From contig JAUSPM010000239.1 in assembly GCA_030655675.1 (NCBI GenBank), positions 1-8,217 on the forward strand: a stretch of 8,217 nucleotides of DNA. The letters run 5' to 3'. The notes under the pieces were generated by a model that ran no database searches, was not told where the DNA came from, and saw only the letters and a program-made list of their open reading frames with translations. The stretch's first letter is position 1; the number at the start of each line of letters is the position of its first letter. The stretch comes from Methanosarcinaceae archaeon (lineage in GTDB: Archaea; Halobacteriota; Methanosarcinia; Methanosarcinales; Methanosarcinaceae). The translations under genes and the position numbers were made by a program. Shown here piece by piece: positions 1 to 6,733 of the stretch.

Positions 1-18
1 TTTAAACGTTTTTAATAG

Positions 19-39
19 TATATGTTTTATAAACATATA
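19..39. repeat. AT-rich perfect inverted repeat (9-bp arms, 3-nt loop)
   Basis: TATATGTTT at 19-27 is followed by TAT and by its exact reverse complement at 31-39. The arms are almost pure AT, so the hairpin would be weak as RNA. It could be a protein-binding dyad or part of a transcription end for something left of the window. No gene is visible around it, so its role is unknown. Confidence 0.5.
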
Positions 40-42
40 GTT

Positions 43-75
43 CGAGTAAATCCGAGCATAGCGAGGATTTTCTCG
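43..75. repeat. Imperfect inverted repeat, about 10 bp stem
   Basis: CGAG-T-AAATCC at 43-53 pairs with GGATTT-T-CTCG at 65-75: ten base pairs with a single T-T mismatch and an 11-nt loop that itself contains GC-ATA-GC. It lies downstream of the minus-strand peptidase gene and 3 bp from the preceding AT-rich dyad. It could end transcription from either side, but no clean T-run follows on either strand. Structure is seen; function is inferred. Confidence 0.5.
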
Positions 76-126
76 TACACTGTTTGCTAACGATTTCGAT
101 TATTCAATTTAGTATGTAGAGAACGT

Positions 127-156
127 GCCGCCTGACGGCGGTTGCATTATTTTTAG
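127..156 (+). terminator. Candidate intrinsic terminator hairpin (CCGCC-TGAC-GGCGG)
   Basis: CCGCC at 128-132 and GGCGG at 137-141 form a 5-bp GC stem with a TGAC tetraloop. On the plus strand a T-rich tract (TTGCATTATTTTTAG) follows, as expected for a terminator of a plus-strand gene lying left of the window. On the minus strand the hairpin sits about 100 nt past the peptidase stop codon without a T-run. A close copy occurs at 887-899, so it may instead be a dispersed repeat unit. Confidence 0.35.
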
Positions 157-238
157 TTTCAGATAGAATAATCCCATTTACGCAGCCATCATACTACATC
201 TATACAAATACCAAATATACATAATACACACCACGAGA

Positions 239-748
239 TCAATCCCCCTTTTCTATCCCCTTACATATCAAAAACCCTCTCGCACGTTCCGTATATTTAT
301 ATTCATTAACCTTATCCCAGAACTTTCTGGAATGATCCGGATGCAACAGATGCGCCATCTCATGCATGATGAGATAATCCAACACCCATTTTGGCATATC
401 TGCCAGCCTGTGTGAGATGCGGATCGTTCCTTTTGCAGGCGTACAACTGCCATTGCATGTGTTCTGGTTAGTCACATATTTGATAGATGTAAGTTCCAGT
501 TCCCCATTGAAATGTTTCCTGTTGAACTCATTGAAGCATGTATTTAGGTAATCCTCACCATTGATGAGTTCTTTTTTGAGGCGTTTTTTCTCAACCTTTG
601 CCACCATCTTCTCGATCAGTTCAGATTCCTTTCTTTTGCTCAGCCCTTCCGGAAGATAAACATGCAGTTTATCATCTACTATTTTCGCCTGCACTGTCTT
701 TTTACGCTTATGGCTTCGTATGATCTCAACGGGTAATTCTTTGTTCAT
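239..748 (-). CDS. YgjP-like (DUF45/M48-type) zinc metallopeptidase
   Basis: A 169-residue predicted cytoplasmic metal-dependent peptidase; no signal peptide or membrane segment is visible. The zinc site is HEMAH at residues 129-133, with a third histidine at 139 (HPDHS), matching the HExxH-x5-H arrangement of the YgjP/DUF45 family. The following FWDKVNEY stretch is also typical. The upstream CNGSC-TPAKGTIRIS segment (98-112) corresponds to the family's GSC-x-G-x-IRLN block; C98 and C102 are additional potential metal ligands. Residues 40-62 are highly charged and probably helical. Family members are usually somewhat longer (about 220-240 residues), and the N-terminal part here is short. The start is supported by an SD-like AAGGA six bases upstream. 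It is transcribed divergently from mutS and looks monocistronic. The physiological substrate is unknown for this family. Confidence 0.8.
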   Translation of the reverse strand: MNKELPVEIIRSHKRKKTVQAKIVDDKLHVYLPEGLSKRKESELIEKMVAKVEKKRLKKELINGEDYLNTCFNEFNRKHFNGELELTSIKYVTNQNTCNGSCTPAKGTIRISHRLADMPKWVLDYLIMHEMAHLLHPDHSRKFWDKVNEYKYTERARGFLICKGIEKGD

Positions 749-766
749 GATCTGTCCTTATCTTTA

Positions 767-795
767 TTTGTATATCAGTTTATACATATAATGTA
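767..795 (-). promoter_or_regulatory. Probable promoter of the peptidase gene with overlapping dyad
   Basis: On the minus strand a TATA-like stretch (TTATATGT, about 784-791) lies 35-45 bp before the ATG at 748, which would place the start of transcription near 760 and leave a leader just long enough for the AAGGA SD at 754-758. A dyad TGTATA-N6-TATACA (769-774 and 781-786) overlaps this region and could be an operator. Inferred from spacing only. Confidence 0.35.
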
Positions 796-886
796 ATATT
801 TCGACGTCATATTGGATATCTGGAATATACAAAAACAGATACAAACCTACCGTATGCACTCATCTATTGATTCATAATGAAATGCG

Positions 887-899
887 CCGCCTGCGGCGG
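887..899. repeat. GC hairpin CCGCC-TGC-GGCGG, second copy
   Basis: CCGCC (887-891) and GGCGG (895-899) form a 5-bp stem around a TGC loop. It differs from the element at 128-141 only in the loop. It lies in the divergent intergenic region and is not followed by a T-run in either direction, so a terminator role is unlikely; a REP-like palindromic repeat unit is possible. Confidence 0.45.
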
Positions 900-955
900 A
901 ATGGATACATTCGATCCAACATACTCCAAACAAATACCAAAACACAATAATACCC

Positions 956-1005
956 ATATACTAATAGAACCCTACAATACCAGACAGAACTCACAACTTC
1001 AAGGT
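956..1005 (+). promoter_or_regulatory. Probable mutS promoter and ribosome binding site
   Basis: A TATA-like ATATACTA at 956-963 would direct initiation at about 980-990. An SD-like AAGGT at 1001-1005 stands 8 bases before the ATG at 1014 and supports that start. The TATA call is weak because the whole intergenic region is AT-rich; the SD call is firmer. Confidence 0.4.
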
Positions 1006-1013
1006 ACTAAAAA

Positions 1014-3416
1014 ATGAACAAACTGACCCCTGCAATGCAGCAGTACTACGACGCGAAAAAACAGCACAGCGATGCGCTGATATTCTTCAGGATGGGTGAT
1101 TTTTACGAATCGTTCGGCGAGGATGCAAAGACCATCGCACACGAACTTGAGATAACACTCACAACGCGCGGCAAGGGGAAAGACGGCGAAAATATGCCGC
1201 TTGCAGGGATACCATATCATGCCATTGACAATTATCTGCCGCGCCTTATCAAGAAAGGGTACAAGGTCGCCATCTGTGAGCAACTCGAAGACCCCAAGAA
1301 AGCCAAAGGTGTTGTAAAAAGGGGAGTTGTGAGGGTCGTTACACCCGGCACTGCCATTGATTCATCAATGTTTTCCGACTCGGGTAACAATTATCTTATG
1401 GTAATTTCTGGAAAAATGAACGGAGCAGATTTCGGGGTTTCATTTTTAGACGTTTCCACAGGAGAGTTTCTTACAACAGAGTTCAAGGACGGCGCACCGT
1501 TTGACATGATAGCAAGCGAAGCCGCACGAATGCGACCTTCCGAGTGTATCATGCCACCTGCACTGTTCGGGGTCGAGGGAATCGTCGAGCGGCTACGGGA
1601 ACTTAAAATTATAGTCCACGAATTCGATGCCGATGCATTTGAGGTTGAAGACTCGAAAAAACGATTGCAGGAGCATTTCAAGGTTTCCACACTCGAAGGT
1701 ATGGGATGTGAACACCTGCCCTGTGCAATTTCTTCTGCCGGCGCAGCACTTCAATATGCACTCGCCACGCAGATGAGGGAACTTGGACATATCCACACCC
1801 TCAAAACCTATTCTGGATCCGAGTTCATGATACTGGACTCAATCACACTGCGGAATCTTGAGATCACAAAGAATGTACGTAGCGAGGGAAATGACACCTC
1901 GCTTTTGCGGGTGCTAGACGAGACAAAGACCCCAATGGGCAGCAGGCTGCTCCAGAAATGGTTGCTTAAACCGCTCATCTCTGTAAAAGATATTAATAGC
2001 AGGCTTGATGCTGTCGAGGAAATGAAAAAAAACACGTTGCTTCGCTTTGACCTGCGGTCAAACCTTTCATACGTTCGTGATATAGAGCGACTCATCGGGC
2101 GTATTGTGTACGGGAATTCAAATGCCCGTGACCTTATAGCCCTGAAAAGTTCTTTGAAGGTCGTTCCCATCATTATCGATTCCTTGAGCGATGGTATTAA
2201 TTCGGAAATGCTGAACAACATCCGCAAGGGACTTCTTGATTTCATCGAACTCAAAGAACTCACTAACCTAATCGAACGAGGGATCATGGATGAACCGCCT
2301 GTAACTGTCAGAGAAGGCGGAATGATAAAGTCTGACTACAACGAAAAACTGGATGAACTTAAGGATATGGGACGAAACGGCAAGCAATGGATTGCCGCAT
2401 TCCAGCAAAAAGAGCGTGAGCGGACAGGCATCAAATCTCTCAAAGTTGGGTACAATCGAGTGTTCGGATACTATATCGAGATCACGAAATTAAATGCAGC
2501 GCAGGCTCCTGATGATTATATCAGGAAACAGAGTCTGGCCAATGCTGAGCGGTTCTACACGCCCGAACTCAAAGAACGGGAGGGAATGATACTTTCTGCC
2601 GATGAGAAAATGGTAGCTCTTGAATACGAACTCCTCACAGAGATCAATTCCATTGTTGCGACACATTCAAAAGAACTCCAGCAGACCGCAGCCCTTGTGG
2701 GGGAACTTGATGTGATCGCAAACCTTGCCGAAATGGCAGCAAATAACAATTACACGCGACCGGGTATTGGCAACGATTGCAGGATACTTATCAGGGACGG
2801 ACGGCATGCTGTTGTGGAAAACTCGGTTCGGGGCGGTTTTGTTCCGAATGATACCGAAATGGACTGCACGGATAACCAGTTCATGCTGATAACCGGACCG
2901 AACATGGCAGGTAAATCCACATACATGCGCCAGATAGCACTTATCGTCATCATGGCACAGGCAGGTTCCTTTGTTCCTGCATCCCATGCATACATCGGGA
3001 TCGCTGATAGGGTTTTTACAAGGATCGGCGCGTTTGACGACCTTGCAAGCGGGCAGAGCACGTTCATGGTTGAGATGATAGAACTTGCCAACATACTGAA
3101 CAACGCAACCCCACAAAGCCTTGTACTCCTTGACGAAATTGGCCGCGGTACAAGCACCTATGACGGATATAGCATTGCAAAGGCGGTTGTGGAATACATA
3201 CACAACAAAGGGCGAGTAGGAGTTCGATCACTTTTCGCAACGCATTACCACCAGCTTACAGACCTTGCAAATTCCCTCAAACGTGTCAAGAACTATCATA
3301 TCGCAGTGAAGGAAGAAGGACATGAACTTGTGTTCCTGCGGAAGATCATGCCGGGTGCCACCGACAGGAGTTATGCATCCATGTGGCACGGCTTGCAGGG
3401 GTTCCGCATAAAGTGA
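1014..3416 (+). CDS. mutS: DNA mismatch repair ATPase MutS, truncated by a frameshift
   Basis: MutS recognises mismatches and small loops in DNA as a dimer and recruits MutL with ATP. The order of domains is complete up to the break. The mismatch-contacting Phe-X-Glu motif is F30-Y31-E32 within MGDFYESFGEDA, followed by connector, lever and clamp domains (roughly 125-570). The ABC-type ATPase has Walker A GPNMAGKST at 628-636, the GQSTFMVEM signature block, Walker B LVLLDEIGRGTS with D707-E708, and the conserved FATHYHQL histidine segment. At Tyr787 the frame is lost: the family has SYGIHVARLAGVP here, but this frame reads SYASMWHGLQGFRIK and stops at residue 800. One missing G (GGC read as GC near 3375) explains this exactly. 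The intact protein would be about 893 residues, normal for MutS1. As it stands the product lacks the C-terminal helix-turn-helix needed for dimerisation. Identity is certain; whether the frameshift is biological or a sequencing error is open. Confidence 0.93.
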   Translation: MNKLTPAMQQYYDAKKQHSDALIFFRMGDFYESFGEDAKTIAHELEITLTTRGKGKDGENMPLAGIPYHAIDNYLPRLIKKGYKVAICEQLEDPKKAKGVVKRGVVRVVTPGTAIDSSMFSDSGNNYLMVISGKMNGADFGVSFLDVSTGEFLTTEFKDGAPFDMIASEAARMRPSECIMPPALFGVEGIVERLRELKIIVHEFDADAFEVEDSKKRLQEHFKVSTLEGMGCEHLPCAISSAGAALQYALATQMRELGHIHTLKTYSGSEFMILDSITLRNLEITKNVRSEGNDTSLLRVLDETKTPMGSRLLQKWLLKPLISVKDINSRLDAVEEMKKNTLLRFDLRSNLSYVRDIERLIGRIVYGNSNARDLIALKSSLKVVPIIIDSLSDGINSEMLNNIRKGLLDFIELKELTNLIERGIMDEPPVTVREGGMIKSDYNEKLDELKDMGRNGKQWIAAFQQKERERTGIKSLKVGYNRVFGYYIEITKLNAAQAPDDYIRKQSLANAERFYTPELKEREGMILSADEKMVALEYELLTEINSIVATHSKELQQTAALVGELDVIANLAEMAANNNYTRPGIGNDCRILIRDGRHAVVENSVRGGFVPNDTEMDCTDNQFMLITGPNMAGKSTYMRQIALIVIMAQAGSFVPASHAYIGIADRVFTRIGAFDDLASGQSTFMVEMIELANILNNATPQSLVLLDEIGRGTSTYDGYSIAKAVVEYIHNKGRVGVRSLFATHYHQLTDLANSLKRVKNYHIAVKEEGHELVFLRKIMPGATDRSYASMWHGLQGFRIK
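3372..3378 (+). other. mutS: Site of single-base deletion in mutS
   Basis: The bases read TAT-GCATC where the family's Tyr-Gly-Ile-His needs TAT-GGC-ATC-CAT. Inserting one G beside 3375 joins the upstream frame to a continuous frame running to 3694. There is no long homopolymer or slippery heptamer here, so programmed frameshifting or simple homopolymer error is not the obvious explanation. Confidence 0.85.
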
Positions 3417-3694
3417 CGCAAAGAGCGAATGAGATCTTGCATGATATTGAGAACGAAAGTTTGATGAGCGGTGACCAGGCCAAAAATAGCGGGAAAAGGG
3501 CGAAAGGTAAGACCAATGCCAAATACACCCAGTTGATACTGTTCGATTCTGATGATAAAAATGCCAGCGCCAGTAGAAGCCATCCGATCATAGAGGAACT
3601 GAACAACATGGATGTCAATGGAATGACACCACTGGATGCATTGAATGCACTCAATGAACTTAAGAAAAAAGCGAAAATAAGCGAGGATGATTAG
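3377..3694 (+). pseudogene. mutS: Out-of-frame C-terminal part of MutS
   Basis: Starting at ATC 3377, this frame reads IHVARLAGVPHKVTQRANEIL, the conserved end of the MutS ATPase domain with the helix-turn-helix used for dimerisation. A charged linker and the tail ending LNALNELKKKAKISEDD follow. Residues encoded by 3530-3547 (QLILFD) match the bacterial sliding-clamp-binding pattern Q-L-x-L-F found in MutS tails. No credible independent start exists: GTG 3383 is simply the conserved valine, and the AGGAG 12 bases before it encodes conserved DRS. It therefore represents the detached end of mutS, about 105 codons, rather than a separate gene. Its stop codon is followed one base later by the mutL start at 3696. 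Confidence 0.85.
3683..3690 (+). promoter_or_regulatory. mutL: Ribosome binding site deciding the mutL start
   Basis: GAGG at 3683-3686 (continuing ATGAT, close to the archaeal GGAGGTGAT) stands 9 bases before the ATG at 3696. The earlier in-frame ATG at 3687 falls directly next to the GAGG and has no SD of its own, so 3696 is preferred. Confidence 0.6.
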
Positions 3695-3695
3695 C

Positions 3696-5495
3696 ATGGA
3701 TGGCAATACAAAAAATAAGATATGCATCCTCGATGAAGCCACAATAAACAAGATTGCTGCAGGTGAGGTAATAGAGCGCCCTGCATCGGTGATAAAGGAA
3801 CTTATTGACAATGCAATTGACGCTGGTGCCACCGATGTTCGAGTGGAAATTTTGGGGTGCTTATCAACACTAGTAACCATCGTAGACAATGGGTGTGGGA
3901 TGAGTAAAAATGATGTTTCCATTGCGTTCTTGAAACATGCAACAAGCAAGATAAGGAGTGCAGATGACCTTTTTGCAATTTCGACTATGGGATTTCGGGG
4001 GGAAGCGCTCTCATCCATTGCCGCAATATCAAAACTTACAATCACCACACGGCAAGACGATGACATATCAGGGACGAAATTGGTTGTTGAAGGCGGCGAT
4101 CTAAAGAATGTTTCAGATATTGGGGCTGCGGTCGGGACCCGCGTTATTGTAGAAGATCTATTCTACAATACACCTGCACGAAAAAAGTATCTCAAAAGCG
4201 ACCGCACGGAACTTGCACATGTCACGGATGTTGTCACAAGATATGCGCTTGGAAATACAGAGGTCTCTTTCACACTTATAAGCGATGGCAAGACTATACT
4301 CCGCGCACCTGCATCGGATAGTCTTTTTGATCGGATCATACATGTGCTTGGAACCGATGTTGCAAAAGCCATGATACCTGTTTCGTTCGAGTCTGAATGG
4401 GCAAAGGTTTCAGGTTTTGTGTCACAACCCGAACTTACCAGAAGCGGAAACGATCTTCAGTCATTCTTTGTGAATGGCAGAAGTGTCAATTCAAAGGCCA
4501 TCAGCAATGCCCTACGGCTTGGTTATTACACACTTATCCCAAAAGGACGCTATCCTGCCGCTGTACTGAACGTTTTAATTGATCCAAAGGATGTTGATGT
4601 CAACGTCCACCCTGCCAAGACCGAGGTTCGGTTTGGGTATGAAAAGGAAGTTATGGATGCAATCACAAAAGCCATTGAGGAAGCGCACAGGTCACAGGTT
4701 GCACCGGAAATTGATTACAAAGAGCAGACTGTGCAGTTATTATTAGACGATAGTGAACCTGAGCCCAAATCCATACTTAAACCGAGTGTGGAACACACAT
4801 TACGTGAGAGCACCCCCTCCTACAATACATCAGTGAAAGACACCGAACGCCGTCTTAAGCGAACAGAGAGGGAACTTCTGGCAACGAAGAGCGATATTAC
4901 CGACAATGTTTCGTCTGCTGGTGTTCTTGATGATGTCAAAATACTGGGGCAGATCGATAACCTGTACATCATAGCACAATCCAGAGACGGACTTTTGATT
5001 ATTGATCAGCATGCTGCCCATGAGCGAATATTGTACGACCAGGTGAAAGACCGCAAGACTTCAGGGTGGCAGGAGTTGATCACTCCGCTTACCATCGAAC
5101 TGAATGCAAAGGAAAGGATCTTACTGGAAGAATACATCCCCTACCTCGAGGAGTTTGGATTCGCGATATCGGAATTCGGGACCAATACCTATGTCATCAC
5201 ATCCATACCCAATATATTCGGCAAACTGGAAGATCCGGATATCGTTCATGACATCATCTCAGATATCCTGTCAACAGGCAGGATCAGGGACGAGACGGGA
5301 ATATATGAACACGTATCAAAAAGCATGGCGTGTCGGGGTGCTATAAAAGCAGGTGCAGCGTGTAGTCCTGAACAGATGGAAAATCTTATCGCTCAACTAA
5401 TGCGTACCGAAAATCCAAAAACATGTCCGCACGGGCGGCCTACCTTTATCCCGTTTTCGAAAAAGGAACTGGATAAGTTGTTCGGCCGTATTTGA
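3696..5495 (+). CDS. mutL: DNA mismatch repair protein MutL (endonuclease type)
   Basis: MutL couples MutS mismatch detection to strand incision. The protein is 599 residues from the preferred start. The N-terminal GHKL ATPase shows KELIDN with catalytic E35 and Mg-binding N39, DNGCGM (64-69), TMGFRGEALSSI (97-108), GTRVIVEDLFYNTPARKKYLK (from 147), VNGRSVN and DVNVHPAKTEVRF. A poorly conserved charged linker spans roughly 335-410. The C-terminal dimerisation domain carries the nuclease motif DQHAAHE at 437-443, whose last acidic position is D448 rather than the usual Glu, followed by ACRGAIKAG and CPHGRP (577-582). This places it with the MutH-independent nicking MutL proteins. It follows mutS with a 1-bp gap, so the two are almost certainly co-transcribed and translationally coupled. 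A longer start at 3687 would overlap mutS by 8 bases. The frame is intact, in contrast to mutS. Confidence 0.95.
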   Translation: MDGNTKNKICILDEATINKIAAGEVIERPASVIKELIDNAIDAGATDVRVEILGCLSTLVTIVDNGCGMSKNDVSIAFLKHATSKIRSADDLFAISTMGFRGEALSSIAAISKLTITTRQDDDISGTKLVVEGGDLKNVSDIGAAVGTRVIVEDLFYNTPARKKYLKSDRTELAHVTDVVTRYALGNTEVSFTLISDGKTILRAPASDSLFDRIIHVLGTDVAKAMIPVSFESEWAKVSGFVSQPELTRSGNDLQSFFVNGRSVNSKAISNALRLGYYTLIPKGRYPAAVLNVLIDPKDVDVNVHPAKTEVRFGYEKEVMDAITKAIEEAHRSQVAPEIDYKEQTVQLLLDDSEPEPKSILKPSVEHTLRESTPSYNTSVKDTERRLKRTERELLATKSDITDNVSSAGVLDDVKILGQIDNLYIIAQSRDGLLIIDQHAAHERILYDQVKDRKTSGWQELITPLTIELNAKERILLEEYIPYLEEFGFAISEFGTNTYVITSIPNIFGKLEDPDIVHDIISDILSTGRIRDETGIYEHVSKSMACRGAIKAGAACSPEQMENLIAQLMRTENPKTCPHGRPTFIPFSKKELDKLFGRI

Positions 5496-5511
5496 CCATA
5501 AATCACAACCA

Positions 5512-5519
5512 TTTTAAAC
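5512..5519 (+). promoter_or_regulatory. Possible TATA box for mfnA
   Basis: TTTTAAAC at 5512-5519 is centred about 27 bp before the mfnA ATG at 5543, which has no clear SD. The spacing would fit a leaderless transcript beginning at or just before the start codon. Weak match; the gene could also be read through from mutL, which ends 47 bp upstream. Confidence 0.25.
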
Positions 5520-5542
5520 AGGTTAGAGTATCCTGATAATGC

Positions 5543-6673
5543 ATGAATGAAAATGGAGTTTCGGAAAAAGAGATATTCGCTTTTCTAAATGAAACAAAAA
5601 CACGCGATACTACATATCAGCGTGTCTTGAGTGCCATGTGTACCCATCCGCATAAGATCGCGGTCAAAGCTCACATGCAATTCATTGAATCAAATCTTGG
5701 TGATTTTGGATTATTCCCTGGTACGCATGACCTTGAACTGGAAGTTATGCGGATGATGGGGGATTTGATGAATGGTCCGTCCGTACATGGGTATGTTACA
5801 ACAGGCGGAACAGAATCCAACATCCAGGCACTTCGCGCAATGCGTAATATATGTAATGTCAAAAATCCAAACGTCATCATTCCCGAATCCGCTCATTTTT
5901 CATTCGACAAGATCGCTGATATGCTGGATATTGAAATTCGCAAGGCTGCACTTGATCCCGAGTTTAAGGTAGATATGAATTCTTTGGAAAGCCTTGTTGA
6001 TGAACACACCATCGGACTTGTCGGAATAGCAGGCACAACAGAGTTCGGTCAGATCGATCCGATCAAGGAGATGTCGGAACTTGCAGTAGAAAAAGGCATA
6101 TTCCTGCATGTTGATGCTGCATTTGGCGGTTTTGTGATCCCATTTTTGAAAAACCCTCCGGCATTTGATTTTTCGCTTGAAGGTGTGACTTCCATTGGGA
6201 TCGACCCTCATAAGATGGGACTGAGCACTATTCCATCAGGTGGATTGTTATTCCGGGATTTCAATCACCTCCACCACCTCCAAACAAGTACACCCTACCT
6301 TACTATAGATACTCAGTATTCACTTACAGGAACCAGAAGCGGTGCCACTGTTGCAGGCACATATGCCGTTATGAAACATCTTGGAAAAGATGGATACCGG
6401 CATATTGTGGACCAGTGTATGGAACTTACAGACATGGTTGTAGCCGGAGCAAGAGAGATTGGTATTGAACCATTGATCGAACCGGTCATGAACGTGGTTG
6501 CTCTTGATGTTCCTGATGCTGATCTGGTGAGAAAACGACTTCGTTATGAGTTCGGCTGGCAGGTGTCCATAACACGAACACCACGTGCTCTGCGGCTTGT
6601 TCTGATGCCACATCTGACAACTGGAAATATCGAGCTGTTCTTGCATGATCTGAAGATTGTGTGTAATCTTTAA
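5543..6673 (+). CDS. mfnA: L-tyrosine decarboxylase MfnA (methanofuran biosynthesis)
   Basis: A PLP-dependent group II decarboxylase that converts L-tyrosine to tyramine, the phenol moiety of methanofuran, the C1 carrier of the first step of CO2 reduction in methanogenesis. The 376-residue length fits archaeal MfnA (about 370-400). Visible motifs are the N-terminal SAMCTHPHKIAVKAH-x-FIESNLGDFGLFPGT block, the cofactor phosphate-binding segment YVTTGGTESN (84-93), HVDAAFGGFV with PLP-nitrogen-contacting D191, and the Schiff-base lysine K224 in GIDPHKMG, followed by LSTIPSGG. TGTRSGA and the C-terminal RLVLMPHLT are also conserved. Some archaeal homologues act on aspartate (beta-alanine for CoA) or glutamate; in a methanogen-like background with one such gene, MfnA is the usual assignment, though substrate cannot be proved from motifs. 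The gene lies 47 bp after mutL and is not functionally linked to it. Confidence 0.88.
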   Translation: MNENGVSEKEIFAFLNETKTRDTTYQRVLSAMCTHPHKIAVKAHMQFIESNLGDFGLFPGTHDLELEVMRMMGDLMNGPSVHGYVTTGGTESNIQALRAMRNICNVKNPNVIIPESAHFSFDKIADMLDIEIRKAALDPEFKVDMNSLESLVDEHTIGLVGIAGTTEFGQIDPIKEMSELAVEKGIFLHVDAAFGGFVIPFLKNPPAFDFSLEGVTSIGIDPHKMGLSTIPSGGLLFRDFNHLHHLQTSTPYLTIDTQYSLTGTRSGATVAGTYAVMKHLGKDGYRHIVDQCMELTDMVVAGAREIGIEPLIEPVMNVVALDVPDADLVRKRLRYEFGWQVSITRTPRALRLVLMPHLTTGNIELFLHDLKIVCNL

Positions 6674-6682
6674 TGTGTGATT

Positions 6683-6690
6683 GATATATA
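6683..6690 (+). promoter_or_regulatory. TATA-like box upstream of small ORF
   Basis: GATATATA, followed by ATTTT, begins 10 bases after the mfnA stop codon. Archaeal initiation about 25 bp downstream would fall near 6710-6715, inside the repeated TTTGTATAC element and ahead of the SD at 6734. Confidence 0.4.
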
Positions 6691-6702
6691 ATTTTGATAC
6701 TA

Positions 6703-6724
6703 TTTGTATACGGTTTGTATACAA
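6703..6724. promoter_or_regulatory. Tandem TTTGTATAC repeat, operator-like
   Basis: TTTGTATAC occurs at 6703-6711 and again at 6714-6722, an 11-bp period, so both copies face the same side of the helix. Each contains the palindrome GTATAC, and the second extends to the 10-bp palindrome TTGTATACAA (6715-6724). Placed just after a TATA-like box at the expected start of transcription, it looks like a repressor site. No regulator gene is visible in the window. Confidence 0.4.
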
Positions 6725-6733
6725 TTGTAAAAA

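Noticed and set aside
239..953. Insertion sequence carrying the peptidase gene between direct repeats
   Set aside because: There is no transposase and no terminal inverted repeats at the ends; the repeated flanks are noted as a finding instead.
2667..3203. Long minus-strand open frame opposite mutS (178 codons), and other antisense frames over mutS, mutL and mfnA
   Set aside because: They mirror well-conserved plus-strand genes, have no family motifs and no SD, and are typical shadows of coding DNA.
3366..3416. Programmed ribosomal frameshift producing full-length MutS
   Set aside because: No slippery heptamer, A- or T-run, or obvious stimulatory structure lies at the junction, and MutS is not known to be made this way.
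3383..3694. Independent small gene starting at GTG 3383
   Set aside because: Its sequence is the conserved MutS C-terminus continuing straight from the upstream frame, and the GTG is the family's conserved valine codon.
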